Positions 16,337-24,383 of a DNA stretch of 64,000 nt are shown here, in pieces. This stretch comes from S5-327 sp965116015 (GTDB taxonomy: Bacteria; Chloroflexota; Dehalococcoidia; Lucifugimonadales; Australimonadaceae), in NCBI GenBank assembly GCA_965116015.1, contig OZ220477.1:868001-932000 (forward strand), written 5' to 3'. The position numbers and the translations under genes were made by a program. Each line of letters begins with the position of its first letter. Within the stretch, counting starts at the first letter, position 1. Under the pieces are notes generated by a model, which was not told the origin of the DNA, made no database searches, and saw only the letters and a program-made list of their open reading frames with translations.

Positions 16337-17551
16337 ATGGCGACCGAACAGCCAGGCGTTGCGCTGGGGGTGGGAGTTATCGGGCTCGGAGGGGCGGCGG
16401 TGGCGATGATTCCGAAGTTCGCGTTCAATCCCCGCTTCAGGGTTGTTGGGGCGGCTGATCTTGATGAGGAGATTCTCGGCAAGTTCGCGAGGGATTTTCC
16501 CGACGCGGATACGTATACGAGCGCGGAGGATCTGTGCAGGAGTCCGAGGGTGGATCTTGTTTACATCGCCACTCCGAACAGTTTGCATACGCTGCACTGC
16601 GAGATGGCGATGAGCCGCGGGAAGCATGTGCTGATCGAGAAGCCGATGACGGTTAGCGTTGAGGAAGGGGTCGCGCTTGTGGAGTCGTCGAAGCGGAACG
16701 GCGCACTGCTGGGGGTGAACGTGAAGCATAGTTTCGAGCCGCGCGTGCTTCGCGTTCGGGAGATGGCGCGGGAGGGGGAGTTCGGGGAGTTGCGGATGAT
16801 TAATCACTGGCGCTATCAGGATTGGCTGTATCGTCCGCGGTCGACGGAGGAGCGGACGCCGGGGCCTGGGGGCGGGATTCTGTGGCGGCAGGGGCCGCAT
16901 CAGTTCGACATCATTCGGACGATTGCGGGGGGCATGGCGCGGAGCGTTCGAGGGACGGCGGGGACGTGGGACGCGAGCCGGGGCGTTCCCGGGGCGCACG
17001 CCGCTTTCGTGGAGTTCGAGAGCGGGGCGGTGGCCACTGCTGTTTACAGCGGGTACGATCATTGGGATTCGACGGAGCTTGTGCATGGGGTGGGACGCGA
17101 GGGGGTTTATCCTGATCCGAGCAAGCACGCGGCGGCGCGGCGGGAGCTTGCGGAGGCTCCGAGTGCCGATTGGGAGGACGAGGCGGCGCGCGCGGAGCGA
17201 TATGGACTTGGGCGCTCCGACCGTATGCTGGAGCCGCCCGGGCCGTCGCGAGCGGGGTGGCTTCTGGGGGGGCCGTGGATCGTGAGTTTCGATCACGCTG
17301 ATGTTCGTCTGACGCCGGAGGGGCTTGTGGTTTATGGGGATCGGGAGCGGAGGGAGATTCCGCTCGCGACGCACGAGGATGGGCGAGACGGGCGGATCAA
17401 TACGTACTACGACGCTATTGTGGGGGATCGTCCGCTGCCGGCTGATGGGGCTTGGGGGAACGCGACACTGGAGCTGCTGCTGGCGGTCGAGGAGTCTGGG
17501 AGGCAGCGCAGGGAGATGTTCCTGGAGCATCAGACTCCGACGGTGGATTAG
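16337..17551 (+). CDS. Gfo/Idh/MocA family NAD(P)-dependent oxidoreductase
   Basis: 404 residues. The Rossmann start is GVGVIGLGGAAVAMIPKF, then VDLVYIATPNSLHTLHCEMA and the catalytic-Lys motif GKHVLIEKPMT. The C-terminal half (HWRYQDWLYRPRSTEERTPG, GGILWRQGPHQFDIIR) resembles phthalate dihydrodiol dehydrogenase-like members more than sugar dehydrogenases. With the adjacent LigB gene and the downstream dihydroxyphthalate-decarboxylase-like genes this hints at aromatic diacid turnover, but the substrate is not proven. An AAGGAGGCG site precedes the ATG. The next gene starts 109 bp downstream. Confidence 0.87.
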   Translation: MATEQPGVALGVGVIGLGGAAVAMIPKFAFNPRFRVVGAADLDEEILGKFARDFPDADTYTSAEDLCRSPRVDLVYIATPNSLHTLHCEMAMSRGKHVLIEKPMTVSVEEGVALVESSKRNGALLGVNVKHSFEPRVLRVREMAREGEFGELRMINHWRYQDWLYRPRSTEERTPGPGGGILWRQGPHQFDIIRTIAGGMARSVRGTAGTWDASRGVPGAHAAFVEFESGAVATAVYSGYDHWDSTELVHGVGREGVYPDPSKHAAARRELAEAPSADWEDEAARAERYGLGRSDRMLEPPGPSRAGWLLGGPWIVSFDHADVRLTPEGLVVYGDRERREIPLATHEDGRDGRINTYYDAIVGDRPLPADGAWGNATLELLLAVEESGRQRREMFLEHQTPTVD

Positions 17552-17660
17552 GCTGGACAGAGGCGGGGGCGCTACGCTTTTGCGGGCTGGCGGGCTCTCT
17601 GGGGGGAGGGAGAGCAGGAGAGTGGACGGGGGAGGCGCACACCAGGCTGAGGAGGTTTCT

Positions 17661-18773
17661 ATGCTGTTCATTGACAATGCGACTGTGGAGCGTTTGCTGC
17701 CGATGGGGGAGTGCATCGAGGCGCAGGATCGCGCTTTTCGGGGGCTGCCGACGGGGGAGTCTGTTCATCGTCCGCGCATTGATCTGTATATGCCGGCGGA
17801 GCGTCCGGACGGGTACTACCGCTGGGGGACGATGGAGGGCGCGAGCGATGCTTTGGGGGTGTTCGCTATTCGTATGAAGTCGGACATTCTGTACTGGCCG
17901 CGCGATGAGCATGGGTTCTGGAAGGAGGAGAAGTACTGCGTTGAGCCGGGGACGTATTGCGGGCTGATTATGTTGTTCAGCACGCGGAACGGGGAGCCGC
18001 TTGCGATGATTAACGATGGGATTCTGCAGCATATGCGCGTGGGGGGCGGGGCTGGGTTGGGGGTTAGGTATCTGTCGCGGGCTGATTCGCAGACGGTGGG
18101 GATGCTTGGGTCTGGGGGGATGGCTCGGACGTATCTGGAGGCGTTCTCGGTGGTGCGGGATATCCGGCGGGTGAAGGTGTTTAGTCCGACGAGGGCGAAC
18201 CGGGAGCGGTACGCTGAGGAGATGTCGGCGAAGCTTGAGTTGGAGGTGGAGGCGGTGGAGACTCCGGAGGCGGCGGTTGAGGGGGCGGATATTGTGGCGG
18301 CGTGCACGAATGCGATGGAGCCTGCGCTGAAGGGGGCGTGGTTGGAGCGGGGGCAGCATGCGACTGATGTTCGGGGGGAGCTTGATGCGGATGTGTTCGC
18401 TCGGGCGGATGTGGTGGTGAAGCAGGGGGTGGCGCACTCGCGGCCTCGTGGGGAGGATGTTCGGAGTATGGGGGAGGGGTATAACCGGGGGGACTATATC
18501 GGTGGGACGGATGAGCAGAAGGGTCGGTTGCCTGCGCGGTTGCGGGAGGCGCGGGTGGGTTCTGGCGGGGATGATGCGACGCCGACGTTCAACGATCTTG
18601 CGTCTGGGCGTGTTGGGCGCGGGTCGCGGGAGGAGATTACGTTGTATCTGAATTCTGGGAATCAGGGGTTGCAGTTCGCGGCGGTGGGGGCGGCAGTTTA
18701 TGAGAAGGCGAAGGCGGAGGGGGCTGGGCGGGAGCTGCCGACGGAGTGGTTCTTGCAGGATATCCGGGATTAG
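17661..18773 (+). CDS. Ornithine cyclodeaminase/mu-crystallin family protein
   Basis: 370 residues from the ATG at 17661 behind GAGGAGG; open codons further upstream overlap the Gfo/Idh gene in another frame and are not coding. Visible motifs are LFIDNATVERLLPMGECIEA, the substrate-binding VGGGAGLGVRYLS and the Rossmann motif VGMLGSGGMARTYLEAF. The family comprises ornithine cyclodeaminases, alanine and tauropine-type dehydrogenases and ketimine reductases. It probably forms a two-gene unit with the Gfo/Idh gene. Codons are strongly G-ending, as in neighbouring plus-strand genes. Confidence 0.87.
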   Translation: MLFIDNATVERLLPMGECIEAQDRAFRGLPTGESVHRPRIDLYMPAERPDGYYRWGTMEGASDALGVFAIRMKSDILYWPRDEHGFWKEEKYCVEPGTYCGLIMLFSTRNGEPLAMINDGILQHMRVGGGAGLGVRYLSRADSQTVGMLGSGGMARTYLEAFSVVRDIRRVKVFSPTRANRERYAEEMSAKLELEVEAVETPEAAVEGADIVAACTNAMEPALKGAWLERGQHATDVRGELDADVFARADVVVKQGVAHSRPRGEDVRSMGEGYNRGDYIGGTDEQKGRLPARLREARVGSGGDDATPTFNDLASGRVGRGSREEITLYLNSGNQGLQFAAVGAAVYEKAKAEGAGRELPTEWFLQDIRD

Positions 18774-18855
18774 CAGGGGCGCGGGCTGAATCGGGGGTTC
18801 CGGCTGCCGCGGGAGGCGGAGGGGATGTCGGGGGGCTTGGGTTTTCAGCGGGGGC

Positions 18856-18883
18856 GTAACATTTCGTAACATTCTGTAACGTT
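18856..18883. promoter_or_regulatory. Three GTAAC repeats at exact 10-bp spacing
   Basis: GTAAC begins at 18856, 18866 and 18876; the longer unit is GTAAC(A/G)TT. One helical turn between units places them on one DNA face, as in operator or iteron arrays. They lie 80 bp after the cyclodeaminase-like gene and about 195 bp before the retropepsin-like gene. This 297-bp gap has no other supported feature. Confidence 0.5.
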
Positions 18884-19070
18884 GTTCGAGGATTCGGCGG
18901 GGAGCGGTGGGCATTTTGGGTGGGAGCGGCGATAGTTAGTTCGCGATATTCGGGCTGTGTATCACGGTACGCGGGCGCAGTCGTAGGGGCAATGGGCAAG
19001 TGTCAGGCCGGCTCTGGCGTTGGGGATGGAGGGTGAGCGGGGGCACGGGGGCGAGGAGGAGGGGCAGTCG

Positions 19071-19427
19071 ATGGGGGTATTCAGCTTGGAAATCGGGATA
19101 GGGCATCGCGACCGGGATGAGTGGGAGAGGGTGGAGGCGCTGGTGGATACGGGGGCGTCGATCTCTGCGGCTCCGGCGTCGCTGCTGCGGGGTCTTGGGA
19201 TCGAGTGGCGATTCAGGCAGGGGTTCACGCTTGCCGATGGGACGACGCGCGAGATGGAGGCGGGGGAGGCGCGTGTGCGCGCAGGCGGCCGGGAGGCGAC
19301 GACGCTCGTGTTGTTCAACGCGGAGGGTTCGCTGCCTGTTTTGGGAGCACTGGCGCTGGAGGGGATGTTCCTGGGGGTCGATCCTGTGGGGAAGCGCTTG
19401 GTTCCTGTGGGAGGATGGTTGGGGTAG
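19071..19427 (+). CDS. Retropepsin-like aspartic protease, single domain
   Basis: 118 residues from the ATG at 19071, which follows GAGGAGGAGGGG. The motif ALVDTGASISAAP (Asp26) is the clan AA catalytic loop, followed by the flap-like region ADGTTREMEAGEARVRAG and the second hydrophobic strand PVLGALALEGMFLGVDP. Such small soluble homologues act as dimers or are catalytically dormant. There is no signal peptide or transmembrane segment. It marks the left edge of the accessory island, just before the AT-richer TcmP gene. Confidence 0.8.
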   Translation: MGVFSLEIGIGHRDRDEWERVEALVDTGASISAAPASLLRGLGIEWRFRQGFTLADGTTREMEAGEARVRAGGREATTLVLFNAEGSLPVLGALALEGMFLGVDPVGKRLVPVGGWLG

Positions 19428-19485
19428 AGGGGGCTTCAGTAAGGGTTTACGGACGTTGAATGAGCATCTCGTGAAGAGATGGCGG

Positions 19486-20472
19486 ATGGCAACTGAGGCG
19501 CCGTATGATGCTTGTAGGATTTCCGCGGCTGGAAGGACAGTGAATACAGTAACGAATCAGTTTGGTTCCCCAAGATGGACCACTGACAAATTAGAAATAC
19601 TCAGGAGGTACTTGTGCGCCTACACAAAAGTAATGAAAGCCATGCCTTTCGAACTAGTCTACGTTGATGCTTTTGCAGGCACAGGCACCGTTGACCTAAA
19701 CCCATTAGATAGGGTAAATGAGCTTGCGAACCCTGGACTAATCCCTCTGACGGAAGAAGAGCAAGCAGATATACTAGCCGCCAGGGTCGTGGAAGGGTCT
19801 GCTCGCATAGCTCTAGGTATAACGCACAGGCCATTCGACAGGTTCATTCTCGTTGAATTGAACAGTGTATTTTCCGCAGAATTGCGCAAATTGAAAAGTG
19901 AATACTCTCATCGCAAAATTCAAGTCGTAAACAGCGATGCCAATCAGTTTCTACAACAGTGGTGCACAGAACAGAATAGGAATCTCGGAATCCCGTGGAG
20001 GGGTCAGAGAGCAGTTGCCTTTCTTGACCCGTACGCCACTCAAGTCGACTGGCAGACAGTAGAGAGTATTGCCGATACTAAATCAGTAGACTTATGGGTA
20101 CTGTTCCCTGTCTGGGCACTAACCAGGACTTTGCCGAAATTTCATGAGCCTGACGAGCGTTACGCACCACGGTTGGATCGGGTTTTTGGCGGCCGGGAGT
20201 GGAGAAATCTGTACAAGGCTGAGACATCCAGAATGCTCCTTCCATTAGAATATCAGCAGTTCAATCCAAAGATGGTAAGAGACGACCAGAAAGCCATCGT
20301 TGACATTTACATGGATAAGATGCGTACTAAGTTTGCGAAAGCAGCCCCCGAACCACGGTGGTTCAGGAATTCTCGAAAGGCCCCGCTATTCGCGCTGATG
20401 TTCGCAGCTTCCAACCCTCGTGGGGCCTCTATCGCAGTTGATATAGCCAAGCATCTGTTGGACAATTGGTAG
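19486..20472 (+). CDS. tcmP: Three-Cys-motif partner protein TcmP, apparently orphan
   Basis: About 328 residues with the TcmP layout: WTTDKLEILRRYLCAYTKVM, then the SAM-methyltransferase-like DAFAGTGTVD (61-70), VEGSARIAL, FILVELN, VNSDANQFL and AVAFLDPYATQVDWQT. TcmP proteins usually pair with a three-Cys-motif protein of the Gp37/Gp68 family; no such gene is within the window. The start is uncertain: ATG 19486 is taken, with GTG 19471 and GTG 19540 (after GGAAGG) as alternatives. Base composition is clearly lower in GC than the flanks and codons are A/T-ending, which supports recent transfer. A frame open back to 19117 overlaps the retropepsin gene and is not coding. Confidence 0.8.
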   Translation: MATEAPYDACRISAAGRTVNTVTNQFGSPRWTTDKLEILRRYLCAYTKVMKAMPFELVYVDAFAGTGTVDLNPLDRVNELANPGLIPLTEEEQADILAARVVEGSARIALGITHRPFDRFILVELNSVFSAELRKLKSEYSHRKIQVVNSDANQFLQQWCTEQNRNLGIPWRGQRAVAFLDPYATQVDWQTVESIADTKSVDLWVLFPVWALTRTLPKFHEPDERYAPRLDRVFGGREWRNLYKAETSRMLLPLEYQQFNPKMVRDDQKAIVDIYMDKMRTKFAKAAPEPRWFRNSRKAPLFALMFAASNPRGASIAVDIAKHLLDNW

Positions 20473-20538
20473 GCCACGACAATGCCCAGCGGCAACTAGC
20501 TCCCGCACGGCGGGTGTTCTGAGCAGGGAGGGAACGAG

Positions 20539-21432
20539 GTGGGCACGAAGCAGCTGCGAATCAGGTTCGATCCGCCGGAGGGGGTTGAGGGCATACCGCT
20601 GGAGGATGTCGAGGCTACGCTGGGGCATCTTCGGAAGGCGGTGCGGGAGCTGGTTTGGCATTTCGGGAGCGGCGACTCCGCGGCGAAAGGGCGACGGCCT
20701 CCGCGGTGGGCGGTCGAGCAGAGCGCTCTCAAGATGTTCAGGGCGTCTCCAGGGTCGTTGGTTATCGATTTGGGGCTGCCGGAGCGTCCGGAGGAGCTTG
20801 CTTCGGAGCCGGACTATGGGGGGCTGGCGGTCGAGGCGATTCTGGGGTGGAAGGGGCCGGGCGATTCGGCGATTCCTGAGGCCGCCGCCAGGCATTTGGC
20901 GCGTATCGAGAAGGGGCTTTCGGAGGGGGTTGCGCAGGCGCGGCTGACTGACTGGAGCGACAGGGGGGACGTTGTTTTGCGTTCGCGCAAGCGCGAGGCG
21001 CGTTCTCGGGAGCGCGATTCAAGGGGGGAGTTCGAGCCTGCGCGGGCGGATGGGCTGCTGCTGGAGGTGAATTGGCGGAAGCGCACTGCACAGCTTCATC
21101 CGTCGCGGCTGTTCCCGTCGGAGCCTTATGTCGCTTTGCGGTTTGAGAAGGATCTCGACGACGTTATGCTGCGCTACGCTACGCAGTTCGTAACGGTCGC
21201 GGGGAGGGCGCGCTTCACGCCGGACGATGAGTACGATGTGTTTCATGTGGAAGAGGTTATTCCCAGCAGAGGCAACAAGCCGTCGACCAAAGAGGAGCGG
21301 GAGGAGTCGCTGGCTAGGACGCCTCCATACGATTCGAAGCGCGCCGTTACTGCGAGTGTGCCGTTCGATGTTGATGAGTTCATACGCGTCATCCATGAAG
21401 CGCGGGATGCGGAAACGCGGGATGAGCTGTGA
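20539..21432 (+). CDS. Unknown 297-aa protein, possible antitoxin-like partner of PIN gene
   Basis: I do not recognise this family. It starts with GTG 20539 and its stop overlaps the PIN-domain start by 4 bp (GTGA), so the two are translated together. The N-terminal ~80 residues (KQLRIRFDPPEGVEGIPLED, EATLGHLRKAVRELVWHFGS) look like an alpha/beta module; the middle is charged, with an Arg-rich patch RSRKREARSRERDSRGEF around residues 155-175; the C-terminal part (RRYATQF-like, FTPDDEYDVFHVEEVIPSR) is beta-rich. Gene order is antitoxin-toxin like, but the length is three to four times that of a VapB. It could instead be a nucleic-acid-binding regulator. Confidence 0.7.
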   Translation: MGTKQLRIRFDPPEGVEGIPLEDVEATLGHLRKAVRELVWHFGSGDSAAKGRRPPRWAVEQSALKMFRASPGSLVIDLGLPERPEELASEPDYGGLAVEAILGWKGPGDSAIPEAAARHLARIEKGLSEGVAQARLTDWSDRGDVVLRSRKREARSRERDSRGEFEPARADGLLLEVNWRKRTAQLHPSRLFPSEPYVALRFEKDLDDVMLRYATQFVTVAGRARFTPDDEYDVFHVEEVIPSRGNKPSTKEEREESLARTPPYDSKRAVTASVPFDVDEFIRVIHEARDAETRDEL

Positions 21433-21848
21433 TTGGAGGCGCACAGGCTGTTGTGCTAGATACGAGCGTGGTGTCCATACTGTTCGAGGGGGAGTCCGAC
21501 CTCCGATTCTCGTTCTACCAGAGCCGGATCGAAGGACTGAAGGGAGTCATCTCATTCCAGACTCTTGAAGAGGTTTGGTTCGGGGCATTCAAGGCCGGTT
21601 GGGGTGAGCGCAGACAGGATGAACTCAAGCGGCATCTTGCCGATTACGACGTCATCTGGCCGGACAACGATCTGGTCTCCGAGACGGCGCGATTACGCGC
21701 AGCGCAGGAGCGGAAGGGGCGAAGGCTTGGCAGGGCCGACGCCTGGATAGCCGCAACTGCTCTTTGGTTAGAGTGTCCGCTCGCTGCTCACGATCGCGAT
21801 TTCGTTGGAATCGATGGTCTGACGCTTATCCGGGTTTCTTCGGGGTAG
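21429..21848 (+). CDS. PIN-domain ribonuclease (VapC-like)
   Basis: 139 residues, the VapC size. All PIN acidic positions are present: Asp11 (VVLDTSVVS), Glu47/48 (TLEEVWFG), Asp104 (GRADAWIAATAL) and Asp122/124 (AHDRDF). These coordinate Mg/Mn for RNA cleavage. Its start overlaps the preceding gene by 4 bp. No short VapB-like antitoxin is adjacent, so the upstream 297-aa protein is the only candidate partner. It ends 9 bp before the convergent hsdMS gene. Confidence 0.88.
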   Translation: MIGGAQAVVLDTSVVSILFEGESDLRFSFYQSRIEGLKGVISFQTLEEVWFGAFKAGWGERRQDELKRHLADYDVIWPDNDLVSETARLRAAQERKGRRLGRADAWIAATALWLECPLAAHDRDFVGIDGLTLIRVSSG

Positions 21849-21857
21849 TCAGCACCG

Positions 21858-24383
21858 TCAACTGCTTCCTGTGCTCCAGACTCGGCTTATCGTCGCGGCG
21901 ATGCGGGCTTCCATACGGGAGACTAGGTCGCGGTTGGCGTCGACGAGAGCTTGCTCGGCCTCGACCGCTTCAACGATACTCTCCTGCACATGGAATGGAG
22001 GGAGAGGAATCTCGATCCTGGCAATCTCTAAGCCTATTCCTCCGATAATCCCTCGCACGAACGTGTCTAGCTGTTGCTGGAAGGACTTACTTCGAAGAGT
22101 CAAGTATAGCATTCTCGGCAAAACTCTGTCATGCGCTGCTCGCACGATAAAGACGTGCTCGTTGACAGCGGCGCGCATCTCGCTAGTAAAGTAGCCTGAT
22201 TTCCCAGTGGTAGCTCCATCTTTAACTAACAGTGCATCGTATGGTTGTAGTCTACCCTTCAGCATTCCTGCGTAGTGCTCCTCTGTTATATAGCGCATTT
22301 TATTGAATCTAATGTTACCGTCCTCATCAATCTGCTCGCCTCCAATGCTAGGAATTCCTGAAGTAACCGCGCCTCCTTTCTGACGAGATCCGCTCTGCAG
22401 AGAGCATACCTCACCTAGCTGCACTAGGGGCCAGGATGGGTCGATGGGGATGTGGGGGCGGTAGGATTGGAGGACGAGGCGGGCGCCGTCGATGACGCGC
22501 TGGTAGGCGTCGATTTCGGCGACGATTTCGCGCTGGAGGTCTAGGGGCGGGAGGGGGATTTGGATTCCTTTGATGTCTCCTAGCCTTAGCGAAGGGTAGT
22601 CTCGCTCGTGTGTCAGTTCGCGGGCATCAACATCGCACAGAAGGCGGTAGACGAATCGAGGCAACGCCTTATTCGCGTCGCAAACGATGCATGCCAGTGT
22701 GCTCGACACGTAGGCAGGTTCTCCCAAGACGACGCGATGGTTCAGGTATGTTGACGCTCCACTTTTGGGGAATAGAATCGTGCCTTGAGGGAACAGGCGG
22801 AGGCGTTTTTCTTCGATAGCCAACGCATTGACCTTGTCGGCGCTTCCTTTGAAATCGTCGGACCGGTGAACGGCTCCTACATCGGAGGTGCGCACGAAGG
22901 GGCTGGTTCCGCCGTCGAAGCACCAAGCTTCTTGCGGGGCTGAATTGCCTGTCACTACAGCGGCTATTTCCCCGAGTTCTACGTACGGGAACTTGCTGTC
23001 GCGCACTTTCTTTGGGCGGTAGGGTTCGGGGCTTAGGGTGCAGTCTTGGTGGTTGAGGATGCGGGATCTTTCGACGGCGAAGCCGCGGGTGGGGGCGTAG
23101 TCGTTGAGGTTTTCGGACGCTCTTGCGCGTTGGAGGAATTCGGCGAGCTCGTCGCGGACGGTGGGGAGGTCGTTGTTGGGGATGGGGCGCCGCTGGGCTC
23201 CGAGGTTGAAGCCGTCGGCGTCGACTTTGAGAAAGGCGATGCGGTCGCTGGAGCGGGCGAGGGCGGGGTCGAGGATGAGGATAGAGGTTTTGACTCCGGA
23301 GTAGGGGTTGAAGACGCCGGAGGGGAGGGAGACGACGGCGGCGAGATAGCGTTCGATGAGCATTCTGCGGAGGCGGACGTAGGCGGTTTGGGTCTGGAAG
23401 ATGATGCCTTCAGGGACGATGACGCCGGCGCGTCCTGTTGGGGTGAGGTGTGAGGCGATGTAGTCGACGAAGAGGGCTTCGCTGCGGTTGGATGCGATGG
23501 AGAATCGCTTGTGAGGGGTGATGCCGCCCCTGGGGGACATAAAGGGGGGATTGGCGAGGATGATGTCGGCGCGCTCGTTCCAGCGGTCTTCGCTGGTGAG
23601 GGTGTCGTATTCGTGGACGCGGGGATCGGCGAGGCCGTGGAGGTACATATTGACGCGGGAGAGGCGCGTCATTTCGGGGGAGATGTCGTAGCCGAGGATG
23701 GAGTTGGCGAGATGGTCTTTCTCGTCGCTTGTGAGCGTGCTGGCGCCCTGCCCGTTTGTGTTGGCGTTCTGGATGTGCTTGTAGGCGGAGATGAGGAATC
23801 CGGCGGTTCCGCAGGCGGGGTCGAGGATGGTTTCGCGCTTCTGGGGGTCGACGATGCTGACGATGAAGTCGATGATGTGGCGGGGGGTTCGGAACTGTCC
23901 GGCGTCGCCTTGGGATCCGAGGACGGAGAGGAGGTATTCGTAGGCGTCGCCGAGATGTTCGGAGTTGTCGTAGGAGAATTTGTCGATCGCGCGGAGGAAG
24001 AGCCGCAGGGTTTCGGGGGAGTTGTAGGGGAGGTAGGCGTTGTCGAAGATGGAGCGGAAGAAGAGGGGGATGTTCTGGTTCTGCGGCATGCGGTCGAGGG
24101 CGTCGGTGTAGAGTTTGAGCATTTCGTTTCCGCTGAGGGCACCATGCACGAGGTTCGTCCAGCGGTACTGTTCGAAGTCGCCGGAGAAGAAGGTTGGGAC
24201 GCCGCCGAGTTCTTCGCTCTGGCGGTCGATGTCGTTCATAAATTTGTAGATTAGGGCGATGGTAATCTGTTCGACCTGGCTTTTGGGGTCTGGGACTTTG
24301 CCGACGAGGATGTCGCGGGCGTTGTCGATGCGGCGTCTGGTGTCGGCGTCGAGCACAGGGGGATTCCTTAGGCGGCGAAGCAC
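21858..24383 (-). CDS. hsdM: Type I restriction-modification HsdM-HsdS fusion
   Basis: 841 residues combining methyltransferase and specificity subunits. Residues 1 to about 440 are HsdM: a helical N-terminus, ILDPACGTAGF (186-196), GYDISPEMTRLSRVNMYLHG and the N6-adenine motif NPPF (278-281). Residues ~465-640 and ~652-841 are two target-recognition units, each opening with a VELGEI/VQLGEV segment and ending with IPLPPLDLQREIV or IPLPPFHVQESIV plus a helical spacer. This is a full two-TRD HsdS, so the bipartite target is read by one polypeptide. The second TRD (about 22,050-22,430) is less GC-rich than the rest, which suggests domain exchange. The start overlaps the hsdR stop by 16 nt. Confidence 0.92.
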   Translation of the reverse strand: MLRRLRNPPVLDADTRRRIDNARDILVGKVPDPKSQVEQITIALIYKFMNDIDRQSEELGGVPTFFSGDFEQYRWTNLVHGALSGNEMLKLYTDALDRMPQNQNIPLFFRSIFDNAYLPYNSPETLRLFLRAIDKFSYDNSEHLGDAYEYLLSVLGSQGDAGQFRTPRHIIDFIVSIVDPQKRETILDPACGTAGFLISAYKHIQNANTNGQGASTLTSDEKDHLANSILGYDISPEMTRLSRVNMYLHGLADPRVHEYDTLTSEDRWNERADIILANPPFMSPRGGITPHKRFSIASNRSEALFVDYIASHLTPTGRAGVIVPEGIIFQTQTAYVRLRRMLIERYLAAVVSLPSGVFNPYSGVKTSILILDPALARSSDRIAFLKVDADGFNLGAQRRPIPNNDLPTVRDELAEFLQRARASENLNDYAPTRGFAVERSRILNHQDCTLSPEPYRPKKVRDSKFPYVELGEIAAVVTGNSAPQEAWCFDGGTSPFVRTSDVGAVHRSDDFKGSADKVNALAIEEKRLRLFPQGTILFPKSGASTYLNHRVVLGEPAYVSSTLACIVCDANKALPRFVYRLLCDVDARELTHERDYPSLRLGDIKGIQIPLPPLDLQREIVAEIDAYQRVIDGARLVLQSYRPHIPIDPSWPLVQLGEVCSLQSGSRQKGGAVTSGIPSIGGEQIDEDGNIRFNKMRYITEEHYAGMLKGRLQPYDALLVKDGATTGKSGYFTSEMRAAVNEHVFIVRAAHDRVLPRMLYLTLRSKSFQQQLDTFVRGIIGGIGLEIARIEIPLPPFHVQESIVEAVEAEQALVDANRDLVSRMEARIAATISRVWSTGSS

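Noticed and set aside
19117..19485. N-terminal extension of the TcmP reading frame
   Set aside because: It overlaps the retropepsin-like gene in another frame and is Arg/Trp-rich; TcmP similarity starts after 19486.
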